Counted from the stretch's first letter, positions 8,965 through 16,585 are shown. The stretch: DNA of 36,910 bases from Candidatus Poribacteria bacterium (GCA_003635315.1 PYJD01000050.1:110623-147532); one strand, 5' to 3'. The notes: generated from the letters alone by a model not told the origin. Translations and numbers: made by a program.

Positions 8965-9030
8965 AATTCGATCTTCAACTATTTCTTAGTGGTCAACAGG
9001 TAGAATGAGAGGATTGTATCAAAGCAAGTA

Positions 9031-9154
9031 AAGAATTTCGGGAATCGGTGTTCCCTCCTACAGAGGAGAGAAAAGAATTTCGGGAATCGGTGTTCCCTCC
9101 TACAGAGGAGAGAAAAGAATTTCGGGAATCGGAGTTCCCTCCTACAGAGGAGAG
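9031..9154. repeat. Three tandem 42-bp repeats
   Basis: Three near-identical 42-bp units start at 9031, 9073 and 9115. Copies 1 and 2 are identical over the unit; copy 3 differs by a G-to-A in the GGAATCGGTGTTCCC part. Each unit contains two small palindromes (GGGAATCGG.GTTCCC and CTCCTACAGAGGAG). The period is a multiple of three, so two minus-strand frames stay open through it and give repetitive 14-residue peptides; I regard these as artefacts. The array lies between the methyltransferase and ADH genes. Confidence 0.85.
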
Positions 9155-9238
9155 TGCGATAAAATGACATATAATCAAATTGAAATAGTATTATATTTGG
9201 TTTATGGTGGTAAAGACTATTGTAAGATCAAGAGTTGT

Positions 9239-10342
9239 TTAATTGAAGAATATCACGCCACGTGCATTTTCACCGGCTTCCATATCAGCAAACGCCTCGT
9301 TAATTTGATCGAGACTATAGTGGCGTGTGATTAATTCATCTAACTTCAACTTGCCATCTGTATATAAGTTAAGAAGTTTCGGCATATCAATCCGGGGTTG
9401 ACATGATCCGTAAAATGAACCGATAATCTTTCTTTCAGAAGAAACGAAGTGTTGTGCCGGAATGCTAAATTCTTTTTCATGGTGTACCATTCCAACAATG
9501 ACAGCAGTTCCCGCGGGGCGTACCATTTGATACGCCTGCCGGATAGTGTCTGGATTTCCAATTACCTCAAATGCGTAATCAACCCCCAGACCTTTGGTGA
9601 TTTCACGTACCCCTTCAACGGCATCTATTTCAGATGCATTTACAACATCTGTAGCACCGAAAGTTTTAGCGAAATCGAGTTTCTTCTCAGCAATATCAAC
9701 CGCAATAATCTGTTCTGCTTCTGCTAATACAGCACCTTGAATGGCATTTAAGCCGACGCCGCCTGTACCTATAACTGCAACGGAACTTCCAGGTTCAACT
9801 TTGGCAGTGTTTAACACCGCGCCAACACCTGTCGTCACCCCACATCCTACAAGCGCAGCTTTTTCTAATGAATAATGCGGTTCAATTTTCACAAGATTTT
9901 GTTTAGGAACAACCATATATTCCGACATTGTGGCAACACGAGCCATTTGAAGAATACCATCACCAGAACTGTTATAGAATCGATATGTACCGTCTAACAA
10001 AAATCCCCGTGGAACAGGATAGCTTTCACACAGACAGACCTTTTCCATTTGGCACATTCGGCAATCACCACAATAACTGACGAAAGACAGGATAACATGA
10101 TCCCCAACGTGGAAATCTGATACACCCTCTCCAATCTGTTCAATTACCCCAGCACCTTCATGTCCAAGAATAACAGCAGCATCGTAATAGATAGCACCTG
10201 TAACAACCGACAAGTCTGAGTGGCATACACCACTTGCAGCAGTACGAATGAGAACTTCGTTTTCTTTCGGTTCTACTAATTCAAGTTCTTCCACAACAAC
10301 AGGTTGATTATGCTCATACATTACGGCAGCACGTGTTTTCAT
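9239..10342 (-). CDS. Zinc-dependent medium-chain alcohol dehydrogenase
   Basis: A 367-residue NAD(P)-dependent dehydrogenase of the medium-chain zinc family. Catalytic-zinc ligands are Cys40 (GVCHSDLS), His61-Glu62 (GHEGAGV) and a later Cys (VGCGVTTG). The structural-zinc lobe is Cys91, Cys94, Cys97 and Cys105. The nucleotide-binding Rossmann motif GTGGVGLNAIQGA lies near residue 193 and is followed by an Asp (VDIAEKKLDFAKTFGATDVV), which suggests NAD rather than NADP. It resembles class III/benzyl-alcohol-type enzymes, but no glutathione-handling gene is nearby, so the alcohol is unknown. GAGGG lies 4 nt before ATG, closer than usual. Only 22 bp separate it from the upstream sugar isomerase, so the two are probably co-transcribed. 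Confidence 0.93.
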   Translation of the reverse strand: MKTRAAVMYEHNQPVVVEELELVEPKENEVLIRTAASGVCHSDLSVVTGAIYYDAAVILGHEGAGVIEQIGEGVSDFHVGDHVILSFVSYCGDCRMCQMEKVCLCESYPVPRGFLLDGTYRFYNSSGDGILQMARVATMSEYMVVPKQNLVKIEPHYSLEKAALVGCGVTTGVGAVLNTAKVEPGSSVAVIGTGGVGLNAIQGAVLAEAEQIIAVDIAEKKLDFAKTFGATDVVNASEIDAVEGVREITKGLGVDYAFEVIGNPDTIRQAYQMVRPAGTAVIVGMVHHEKEFSIPAQHFVSSERKIIGSFYGSCQPRIDMPKLLNLYTDGKLKLDELITRHYSLDQINEAFADMEAGENARGVIFFN

Positions 10343-10364
10343 GTGACCCTCGATAAGCTTATGT

Positions 10365-11165
10365 TTACAATATGGATTCTAAATAACTTCTTGCTTTTCG
10401 CATTGATTCTATTGGATCTGATTGACCTTCATACACAACAGAAAGACATCCGTTATAGCCAACCCCACGTAAAATATCCAATACTCTTGGATAGTCCAAC
10501 CATTCCTCTACGCCGCTATCAATTTCATAGAACTTTGTTCGGACATATACAGCATGTGGTGCGGTTTGTTCGATACTGGCATAGCAATCGTAATCAGGAT
10601 GTGGTGATCCACGATGTCCACTGGCTCCTGGAGACCCAGCGTATTGCCCCGTATCCAGTATATGTGTGAAATAAGGGTGATCCGTTCCATTTAGTGCGCG
10701 TAAAACTGCGTCTCCATCACGTGTAACGTTATTATGGTTGTGATTTTGCAGACCAACAAGTATACCGGATTGATATCCGTATTCAGCTACTTCTTTGAAC
10801 GCCTCAATCATTGGTTGCCATAAAGTCTCTTCGTCTTCACAGTCTGCAGGAACATAGGCTGCAAAGACCCGTACTATGGGACAACTCATAAATGAAGCGA
10901 TGTCTATCCATTGCTTTATGAGAGCAATCTCTCCAGGATGTTCCGATACAGGTTTTCCGAAGTTATTACTGATGCCAATATATCCTAACGGCAACCCTTT
11001 TCGCATAAGGTTCATTTTCAGTTCGCGAAGATAGTTTACATCGGTAGATTCAAATGCGCTTGAATGTAGTTCAATCACATCAAAGCCGAGGTCATAAACA
11101 ATTTGAGAAAAATCAGTTGCATTAGTGCCTTTGACATTTAAAGACATAGTGCCAATTTTCATCAT
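10365..11165 (-). CDS. Sugar phosphate isomerase/epimerase (TIM-barrel, AP endonuclease family 2)
   Basis: A 266-residue TIM-barrel enzyme of the xylose-isomerase-like superfamily. It has the characteristic order of barrel motifs: IGTMSLNV at the start, FDVIELHSSAF at strand 2, a central LVGLQNHNHN with metal-binding His/Asn residues, THILDTGQYAG, and a late Glu-containing strand (LSVVYEGQ). Members interconvert keto sugars, inositols or their derivatives; the substrate here is not evident. The reading frame extends to 11198, but ATG 11165 is preferred: GGAG sits 8 nt upstream and the residues before it (MTDNLSNGDNF) are not family-like. It is 22 bp upstream of the ADH gene, suggesting a joint role in sugar or polyol oxidation. 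Confidence 0.85.
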   Translation of the reverse strand: MMKIGTMSLNVKGTNATDFSQIVYDLGFDVIELHSSAFESTDVNYLRELKMNLMRKGLPLGYIGISNNFGKPVSEHPGEIALIKQWIDIASFMSCPIVRVFAAYVPADCEDEETLWQPMIEAFKEVAEYGYQSGILVGLQNHNHNNVTRDGDAVLRALNGTDHPYFTHILDTGQYAGSPGASGHRGSPHPDYDCYASIEQTAPHAVYVRTKFYEIDSGVEEWLDYPRVLDILRGVGYNGCLSVVYEGQSDPIESMRKARSYLESIL

Positions 11166-11269
11166 GAAATTGTCTCCATTCGAAAGATTATCTGTCAATT
11201 AATGTATGATGTAAGAATTATATACCACCAATCAGAAATGAAGTTAGAAAAGCCATCAACTGATAAGAT

Positions 11270-12235
11270 CTATGTTTGAGAATCAGGGATAATATCATCA
11301 TCATCATTTATTTCATTGAGGAGTATTTGTGTATGCCGGTTGGATGTTCTGAAGTATGTTGTTAAGACTTGTTGTAATTTCTTGAATTGGATGTGATCCA
11401 ATTCAAGAGTTACAATCCGATTATCAAAATTCTCAGTATGTGTAATGCGATCAAGCATATCCTGAATTAGATCTTGTAATTCTCGATAGCGTTCGCGTTC
11501 GTTTTCTAAAACCATTATCTGTTCAGCCATCATTGCCATGGATTGCTTAGTTTCATTCAATTCAGCCTGAAGCGTTCGTGTGAATACGATCAACTTTTCC
11601 AATGTGTTTGTGGATTTATAGACAGGAATATCTTGATCTGTCTGTGTTGGATCCTTTGGAAAAACAGGTATTTCATCTTGATCTATGTTATCTTGTGTTA
11701 TTGGTGGTGTTTCATCTTCATGAGATATATTATCTGTAATTGTATCTGTTGATGTATTTTCTATAGGTATATCTATTTGTATGTTATCGGTATCATCAGA
11801 ATCAGGAACTTGGTCAGTATCTGTTGGTGACACCTCGAAAGTTCCTAATAGTTTAATGTTATATGTTGCTGGACTATAGTTTTCTCTTCGTTCGGTATAT
11901 GTAATTTGAACGCGAAGTTCTTCGTTAATCTTGAGAGAATTTAATCGAGTATGAATGTTTCGAATCACTACTTCATTAAATCCGAATACCTGATTAGCTT
12001 TTGGATTCAATTGACGGAGATATCGGTAAAACTCCATGACATCATTACTTTCTCGGGATATACCTTCTTTTGTTAATACACCGATGATATCTTCATCATC
12101 AAACTTACCGGATGTTCGTAAACTGGGTATAACCACATCCAATGGAATCTCCCCTTGAATCGCTTTCATGCCAAGGCTCCAACTGTTTTCTGTGAGTCTT
12201 CCACTGAATGCAATGAAGTCGTAGTTTATATTCAT
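11270..12235 (-). CDS. Uncharacterised protein with acidic linker and C-terminal coiled coil
   Basis: I do not recognise this 321-residue protein. Three parts can be seen. Residues 1 to about 145 are a mixed alpha/beta-looking segment (YDFIAFSGRLTENSWSLG; a strand-rich LRVQITYTERRENYSPATYN). About 146-215 is a low-complexity acidic, Thr/Pro-rich linker with many Asp, Thr and Ile (DTDQVPDSDDTDNIQIDI and on). About 216-305 is strongly heptad-like (TLEKLIVFTRTLQAELNETK...ENERERYRELQDLIQDML), probably a coiled coil. It ends with another acidic tail (NDDDDIIPDSQ). No signal peptide or membrane segment. AAGG 8 nt before ATG supports the start. It lies between the mutarotase and the isomerase on the same strand; no function is inferred. 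Confidence 0.75.
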   Translation of the reverse strand: MNINYDFIAFSGRLTENSWSLGMKAIQGEIPLDVVIPSLRTSGKFDDEDIIGVLTKEGISRESNDVMEFYRYLRQLNPKANQVFGFNEVVIRNIHTRLNSLKINEELRVQITYTERRENYSPATYNIKLLGTFEVSPTDTDQVPDSDDTDNIQIDIPIENTSTDTITDNISHEDETPPITQDNIDQDEIPVFPKDPTQTDQDIPVYKSTNTLEKLIVFTRTLQAELNETKQSMAMMAEQIMVLENERERYRELQDLIQDMLDRITHTENFDNRIVTLELDHIQFKKLQQVLTTYFRTSNRHTQILLNEINDDDDIIPDSQT

Positions 12236-12308
12236 AGTTTCAACCTTACCTATTCTTAGCCTGCCAAATCACCGGACATTTAAGGAGTACTTTACATTCT
12301 ATAAATGC

Positions 12309-12641
12309 CTATAACTCAAATACCGGTTCCATTTCTGCCCACCATTCATCCTCTTTTGCCTCATCAACAGGTTCCTGAAAAGTACGCATGAGTTGATCCC
12401 ACTCTTTACATTTTGGATGTTCCTCAAGATACCGTGGAAAATCTCGTTTTATGTCGAATGTATCCACGGTCTCCATAGCCATAAATAACCGCCTACCTAT
12501 CAAGTAGATATTCATTTTTGTTATACCAACAGCTTTTAGACCGGCTAATGTTTCAGGCCAAGCTTCTTTATGGTAAGCTTTATACTGCTCTATTATTTTT
12601 GGGTCATCTTTTAGATTTATAGTTAAACCGTAATGTCTCAT
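12309..12641 (-). CDS. rhaM: L-rhamnose mutarotase
   Basis: A 110-residue cytosolic enzyme that speeds the alpha/beta anomer exchange of L-rhamnose (or a related 6-deoxy sugar). The N-terminal part EQYKAYHKEAWPE aligns with the EEYQRRHNPIWPE of the E. coli enzyme as I recall it, placing Tyr20 and His24 at the active site. The length is typical (about 104-110 residues). Its ATG overlaps the stop of the NUDIX gene (ATGA, 12638-12641), so the two are translationally coupled. No other rhamnose genes (isomerase, kinase, aldolase) are in the window, so the sugar supplied may come from elsewhere in the genome. Family assignment is firm; the exact sugar is inferred. Confidence 0.9.
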   Translation of the reverse strand: MRHYGLTINLKDDPKIIEQYKAYHKEAWPETLAGLKAVGITKMNIYLIGRRLFMAMETVDTFDIKRDFPRYLEEHPKCKEWDQLMRTFQEPVDEAKEDEWWAEMEPVFEL

Positions 12642-13066
12642 ATTATTTTTTCTAAGGCTGTGTGAATTATTATATTATGGTCAAATGCGAGTTCAGGTAA
12701 ATTAGAAATTGAATACCAAGCAACTTCACCTGCATCAGAACCAGCTCTAATGTCCGTTATCTTACTTGGAATAATCCCGACATAGGCAACAGTTATAACT
12801 CGTCCTCGTGGGTCCCGTTGCGGATGTCCGAAAGTTCCTATTTGGGTCAATTTAACATTAGAGATGTTTGTCTCTTCGTATAATTCGCGTAATGCACTCT
12901 CCTCAAGAGTTTCTTCCATTTCCAAGAAACCACCAGGGAGTGCCCATGTATTTTGAAAAGGAGGATTTTTTCTCTGGATTAATAACACCTCAGGATATGG
13001 CTTGACATCCGTTAATAGAACTATATCCACAGTAACTGAGGGACGCGGGTAATCATAGCAATACAC
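12638..13066 (-). CDS. NUDIX hydrolase
   Basis: A NUDIX-family pyrophosphohydrolase of about 142 residues. The Nudix box is complete at residues 46-68 (GGFLEMEETLEESALRELYE followed by ETNI), with Asn where most have Gly near the end. The YPRP.VTVD start and the IQRKNPPFQNTWALPGG segment resemble ADP-ribose/ADP-sugar pyrophosphatases of the NrtR/YjhB type, but no DNA-binding domain is present. The frame is open upstream to TTG 13123, but a strong promoter (TTGACA, 17 bp, TAATAT) lies inside that extension, so GTG 13066 is my preferred start. Its leader would then be only a few nucleotides. It overlaps rhaM by 4 bp. Confidence 0.82.
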   Translation of the reverse strand: MYCYDYPRPSVTVDIVLLTDVKPYPEVLLIQRKNPPFQNTWALPGGFLEMEETLEESALRELYEETNISNVKLTQIGTFGHPQRDPRGRVITVAYVGIIPSKITDIRAGSDAGEVAWYSISNLPELAFDHNIIIHTALEKII

Positions 13067-13076
13067 TATAGGAGAT

Positions 13077-13105
13077 ATATTATCAAAGAATAGATAATTT
13101 GTCAA
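13077..13105 (-). promoter_or_regulatory. Predicted sigma-70-type promoter for NUDIX-rhaM
   Basis: On the minus strand TTGACA (13105-13100) is separated by 17 bp from TAATAT (13082-13077). Transcription would start near 13070, only about 4 nt before GTG 13066, implying a nearly leaderless message. Seen in sequence; activity is inferred. Confidence 0.5.
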
Positions 13106-13171
13106 TACGATTAAGTTAAACAATCTTCACGTACAATTCCTAATTAGCTACATGCCCCCAATTCCACATTA

Positions 13172-13287
13172 TATTACCATTTCAATCAATTTTTCTCCCA
13201 TTTCCTATTGTTAGAGATGAAGCGGAATGTAGCACAAACTGGAAAGTTTATGCTACAAGAGAGACATTATCTATCAGAAATGGTATA
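13172..13287 (+). mobile_element. MITE-like element, copy 2
   Basis: About 116 bp between the divergent NUDIX and unknown-protein genes. It begins TATTACCATTT (one extra base compared with TATACCATTT) and ends AGAAATGGTATA. It contains a 28-bp imperfect palindrome at 13229-13256 (GTAGCACAAACT / AGTTTATGCTAC) and the same interior as 16336-16449. It leaves both neighbouring promoters intact. Confidence 0.65.
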
Positions 13288-13356
13288 TCTATATTCCAAT
13301 TGTAGAAATATGGTTATAGACACCATTATCAATATAACCCTATAATCCCAAATAGA

Positions 13357-13385
13357 TTGACTTTTATGCTGTATTAAAGTATAAT
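13357..13385 (+). promoter_or_regulatory. Predicted sigma-70-type promoter for the 13464-15177 cassette
   Basis: TTGACT (13357-13362), 17-bp spacer, TATAAT (13380-13385). A start near 13392 gives a 72-nt leader ahead of ATG 13464. Five of six -35 bases and all -10 bases match consensus. Confidence 0.6.
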
Positions 13386-13463
13386 ACCTTTCAATTATAA
13401 AGATACTATTCCAATATACATCAAGTAGTATGTCCGTAATATATAACACCCATCGGAGAAAGA

Positions 13464-13709
13464 ATGGCAACGATTATTAAACATAATACCACAGGAAAGA
13501 CTTACTGCTTACTCGGCACAGGTTTTGGTGCCTACCAATCTTCAAAACCAAATATGTTTTTAGGAAATTGGATGGCAGATGTTGCTGAAGGGCAATACGC
13601 GATGGTTTGTGTCTGTGATAAACAAGGGAAAGTTAGTTGGATACAAGCTGAAAATGTGTCGGTTGTAAGCGTTGATGGACAAAATGTAAGTCAACTCCCC
13701 CTAACATAA
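13464..13709 (+). CDS. Small protein of unknown function (81 residues)
   Basis: An 81-residue protein I do not recognise. It is soluble-looking with no signal peptide or membrane segment. Visible features are a Gly-rich start (LLGTGFGAYQ), two Cys close together (MVCVCDKQGKVSW) and a strand-rich C-terminal half (SVVSVDGQNVSQL), suggesting a small beta-fold. GGAG 5 nt before ATG and a good upstream promoter support it as real. It is the first gene of a plus-strand set with the 194-residue protein and the E1-like enzyme; 75 bp separate it from the next gene. Confidence 0.72.
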   Translation: MATIIKHNTTGKTYCLLGTGFGAYQSSKPNMFLGNWMADVAEGQYAMVCVCDKQGKVSWIQAENVSVVSVDGQNVSQLPLT

Positions 13710-13784
13710 TTATTAGGAAAGAACTTCACTCTAATATTAGATTTATATCCCAATCTTACTTCACGAAAGGAAATGTAGTAGCGA

Positions 13785-14369
13785 ATGGATTTACAGCAGA
13801 TAAATATCAAGGTTTATGCAACCGAAGATAGTACAGTTAACTATACCAACTTCATCAAGGTATTCAACCGTTGGATGGAAGAAGCCGGATCGGATTCTGA
13901 TGATTATCTGAATTACGCTGATTATTCACATGTTGATGCTGGTCCGGGTGTCTTATTGATACTCAAACAGGCGAACTATAGTATTGATAACGCCTATCAT
14001 GAGCCAGGATTTCTCTACAACCGGAAGCATGATGTTGATGGTGAAAATCCAGAAAAAATTCAGCATGCTTTGACAGAGACTCTATCCAAATGTGAACTGC
14101 TTGAAGCCTCTGAAGAGTTGGAAAATGCCATCCATTTTAACGGTTCAGATATCCTATTCATGATTAATAACCGCAACCTTGCCCCTAATACAGCAGATAC
14201 CGCAGCAGCCATTCAATCCGATCTGGAGCCGGTATTACAGAAGATGTATGGTGGAGACGATTTCACAATAGAACGCACCTCTGATGATACCCGTGAACGT
14301 TTTGCAGTGCGTATCTCCGCTAAAACGGAAAAATCGATTTCAGACCTTCTCTCCAATCTCGGAGGATAA
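13785..14369 (+). CDS. Uncharacterised 194-residue protein ending in Gly-Gly
   Basis: I do not recognise a named family. The protein is soluble and acidic, with an early alpha/beta segment (INIKVYATEDSTVNYTNFIKVFNRW), a conserved-looking DAGPGVLLILKQANYSID core, a helix (EKIQHALTETLSKCELLEAS) and a C-terminal helix (TEKSISDLLSN). It ends in LGG. That Gly-Gly directly precedes the stop and only one base separates the stop from the ATG of an E1-like adenylating enzyme. The codons (GGA GGA) also form that gene's ribosome-binding site, so the ending may be set by translation signals rather than protein function. The start is less certain: AAAGG is about 14 nt upstream of ATG. Confidence 0.8.
   Translation: MDLQQINIKVYATEDSTVNYTNFIKVFNRWMEEAGSDSDDYLNYADYSHVDAGPGVLLILKQANYSIDNAYHEPGFLYNRKHDVDGENPEKIQHALTETLSKCELLEASEELENAIHFNGSDILFMINNRNLAPNTADTAAAIQSDLEPVLQKMYGGDDFTIERTSDDTRERFAVRISAKTEKSISDLLSNLGG
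14361..14366 (+). promoter_or_regulatory. Ribosome-binding site overlapping the Gly-Gly codons
   Basis: GGAGGA encodes the last two residues of the upstream 194-residue protein and lies 4 nt before ATG 14371. It fixes the start of the E1-like gene (the frame is open upstream to 14284) and implies translational coupling. Confidence 0.8.
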
Positions 14370-14370
14370 T

Positions 14371-15177
14371 ATGTTAAACTTTACAAATGAACAGATAGAA
14401 CGTTATAGCAGACATATAATCCTAAAGGAGGTAGGTGGATTAGGACAGACCCGTCTGCTTGAATCTAAAGTATTACTCATTGGTGCAGGTGGACTTGGAT
14501 CTCCTATCGGTGTTTATCTGGCTGCAGCAGGAGTTGGGACCTTAGGAATTATAGATGATGATGTGGTAGATCTCAGCAATTTACAGCGGCAGATATTACA
14601 CGGCACAAGCGATATTGGCACATTGAAAACGAAATCCGCAGAAGCCACCATAACTGAGATGAATCCTGATGTAAAAGTAATCCCTCACAACGAACGAATT
14701 AACTCAGAAAACGCGTTTAGTATCTTGGAACAGTATGACCTGATTGTGGATGGATGCGATAACTTTCCGACGCGCTATCTTATTAACGATGCCTGTGTCA
14801 TGTTAGGTAAGCCGATTGTACATGGCAGTATTTTCCAGTTTGAAGGTCAAGTTACAGTTCTTTATCCGAATAAAGGACCGTGTTATCGTTGTGTTTTCCG
14901 TGAACCGCCACCACAAGGTTTAGCCCCAAGTTGCCAAGAAGCAGGTGTTTTCGGTGTGTTACCCGGTATCATCGGCACAATTCAAGCTGTTGAAGCAATA
15001 AAAATTCTCTTAGATATCGGTGAATCTTTGATAGGTACACTCTTACTCTTCAATGCACTAACTATGGATTTCCAACGTATGAAACTGCGTCAAGATGAAA
15101 AATGTCCGATGTGCGGTGAGAATCCTACGATTAAAGAATTAATCGACTATGAAGAATTCTGTGAAGTTCGATGGTAG
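14371..15177 (+). CDS. moeB: E1-like adenylyltransferase (MoeB/ThiF/HesA family)
   Basis: A 268-residue enzyme that adenylates the C-terminal glycine of small ubiquitin-fold sulfur carriers (MoaD, ThiS or related). The ATP-binding GAGGLGS is at residues 38-44, an Arg-containing NLQRQ at 70-74 and Asp130 in DGCDN. Structural-zinc cysteines are Cys171/Cys174 (CYRC) and Cys245/Cys248 (CPMC). Cys188 in SCQEAGVFG is at the position of the conserved cysteine of this family. There is no C-terminal rhodanese domain, so it is MoeB/ThiF-like rather than MOCS3-like. No MoaD or ThiS gene is in the window, so the pathway (molybdopterin, thiamine or thio-tRNA) is open. It follows a protein ending in Gly-Gly by 1 bp. 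Confidence 0.93.
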   Translation: MLNFTNEQIERYSRHIILKEVGGLGQTRLLESKVLLIGAGGLGSPIGVYLAAAGVGTLGIIDDDVVDLSNLQRQILHGTSDIGTLKTKSAEATITEMNPDVKVIPHNERINSENAFSILEQYDLIVDGCDNFPTRYLINDACVMLGKPIVHGSIFQFEGQVTVLYPNKGPCYRCVFREPPPQGLAPSCQEAGVFGVLPGIIGTIQAVEAIKILLDIGESLIGTLLLFNALTMDFQRMKLRQDEKCPMCGENPTIKELIDYEEFCEVRW

Positions 15178-15295
15178 GACTTTAAAAAGAATTCTATATA
15201 CAATTCTCCTCAAATTAAGACATCTCACCTATTATATCCCCAACTAAATTGTTCGAGATATCGTTATTGAATTACAATACTGGAGAAGTTTAGTT

Positions 15296-15427
15296 ATGTT
15301 TGTACTTATTGGTACGATTGTGTTATCAGTTCCTCTAATAATCATTGCTTGGGAACTCAAGGATATAGGAAATAGTTTATACAAAATTTCAAAACATCTT
15401 GAAGTATTGATGAAAAATGAAAACTGA
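15296..15427 (+). CDS. Small membrane protein (43 residues)
   Basis: A short frame not long enough for usual cut-offs: MFVLIGTIVLSVPLIIIAW forms one clear membrane segment (residues 2-19), followed by an amphipathic, mildly basic tail (ELKDIGNSLYKISKHLEVLM). GGAG lies 10 nt before ATG. The composition and hydrophobic-then-amphipathic layout are typical of genuine small membrane proteins. It lies 118 bp after the E1-like gene on the same strand and ends 46 bp before the convergent SDR gene. No function can be assigned. Confidence 0.6.
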   Translation: MFVLIGTIVLSVPLIIIAWELKDIGNSLYKISKHLEVLMKNEN

Positions 15428-15473
15428 TTACGTCTTATATTACCTCTGATCCTACTCTGAATTTCATGATTCA

Positions 15474-16235
15474 TTATTCCAAAACACCCCGACGAATCGG
15501 TGAATCAATAAACAGTGAATCCCCACCATCAATCGTTAATTCCAATCCTGTTACCCACGCTGCTTCATCTGAACATAGCCACAAAGCTGCATAAGCGACA
15601 TCTATAGGATTCCCCAGTCTTTCTAATTTTGGTGTTACAGGCGTAATATCACCGTCTGGCAGCGGATCCCAAATAATTCCTGGACATAATGCATGAACAC
15701 GGATATTCTTTTCATACAATTCCTTGGCAAGGTTTTGTGCAGTTGCTACCATTCCAGCCTTTGCAGCCGCGTAAGCGGCATTGGCATCTTGCCGCACTCT
15801 TGCCCCAGCTGAAATGGTGATGATAGTTCCGCCATCCTGTTTCTCTAAAATCGGAACAAGTCTACGGACAGGATTGAAGAGTGTCTGCAAGTTGTTTTGT
15901 AGTGCACCATCCCAATATTCAGGATCCATATTGCTAATATCGTGCTCGGTAGAGAAAAACCCACCTGCTGCATGAATAAAACAATCAATACCTCCATATT
16001 CGGTAATAACAGTGTCAATAAGGTTTTCTACCTGATCGACAACTGTGAGATCCGCCTGGTACATCAACACATCATCACTATTTATGCGGATACGTTCGGC
16101 TGTTTCCTTCATTTTATCAGTTGTCCGTGCAGCAAGCACAATTTTTGCGCCTTCTTGGGCAAATAGCAGTGCTGTGGCACGACTCATATTTGAACCTGCA
16201 CCTCCGAATAGAACCACCTTGTCTTTAAGTCGCAT
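15474..16235 (-). CDS. Short-chain dehydrogenase/reductase (SDR)
   Basis: A 253-residue NAD(P)(H)-dependent oxidoreductase of the classical SDR fold. The dinucleotide motif is a variant, GGAGSNMS at residues 11-18, where classical members have a further Gly. The catalytic residues are Ser142, Tyr155 and Lys159 (YAAAK), with Asn114/115 in the helix before. The C-terminal LCSDEAAWVTGLELTIDGGDS is typical of the FabG-like SDR group. Residue Arg37 (AARTTDK) hints at NADP preference. AAGGA 8 nt before ATG supports the start. The substrate is unknown; the gene stands alone between convergent and divergent neighbours. Confidence 0.92.
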   Translation of the reverse strand: MRLKDKVVLFGGAGSNMSRATALLFAQEGAKIVLAARTTDKMKETAERIRINSDDVLMYQADLTVVDQVENLIDTVITEYGGIDCFIHAAGGFFSTEHDISNMDPEYWDGALQNNLQTLFNPVRRLVPILEKQDGGTIITISAGARVRQDANAAYAAAKAGMVATAQNLAKELYEKNIRVHALCPGIIWDPLPDGDITPVTPKLERLGNPIDVAYAALWLCSDEAAWVTGLELTIDGGDSLFIDSPIRRGVLE

Positions 16236-16294
16236 TTCTATTTCCTTCTATAGTATTGTTTTGTTTCTCAATAAATTGGATGAATACGGTTTAT

Positions 16295-16335
16295 TATACC
16301 ATTTCTAAATGAATAGTTGTCAGAAATTCACATGT
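16295..16335 (+). repeat. Isolated left end of the TATACCATTTCT repeat family
   Basis: TATACCATTTCTAAATGAAT followed by AGTTGTC and AAATTCACATG matches the left ends at 26727 and 30305. It abuts the complete MITE-like element starting at 16336, so the two ends lie in tandem. Confidence 0.55.
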
Positions 16336-16449
16336 TATACCATTTCTATTTATTTTTGTCCCATTACCAATTGTTAGAAATGATGCGGAATGTAGCACAA
16401 ACTGGAAAGTTTATGCTACAAGAGAAACATTATATATCAGAAATGGTAT
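16336..16449 (+). mobile_element. MITE-like element, copy 3
   Basis: A 114-bp element with ends TATACCATTTCT and AGAAATGGTAT. Inside lies the 28-bp imperfect palindrome (16392-16419) and an interior matching copy 2 over most of its length. It is inserted in the divergent region between the SDR gene and trpS, upstream of the trpS promoter. Confidence 0.7.
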
Positions 16450-16529
16450 TAATGGAAAAAATCTGTAAAATCGTTTGGATTAACTCGACAATTGTATCCT
16501 TTTGGATATTGAATAAGGGATAAGTTTGA

Positions 16530-16558
16530 TTGACAGTATTGATAGGACAAGTTATAAT
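16530..16558 (+). promoter_or_regulatory. Consensus sigma-70-type promoter of trpS
   Basis: TTGACA (16530-16535), a 17-bp spacer and TATAAT (16553-16558): every base of both hexamers matches consensus. The start point near 16565 leaves about 20 nt before the TTG start at 16586, with AAGGAG at 16573-16578. No T-box-like leader fits in this space, so tryptophan-dependent leader control is not evident. Confidence 0.85.
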
Positions 16559-16585
16559 AAAGTAGATTATCAAAGGAGAATAGAA

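Noticed and set aside
9031..9154. Possible CRISPR array from regular 42-bp repetition
   Set aside because: There are no unique spacers between the units; they are contiguous tandem repeats. No cas genes are present.
8979..9178. Minus-strand reading frames of repetitive peptides (SVGGNTDSRNSFLS type)
   Set aside because: They exist only because the repeat period is a multiple of three. There is no ribosome-binding site and they cover repeat DNA.
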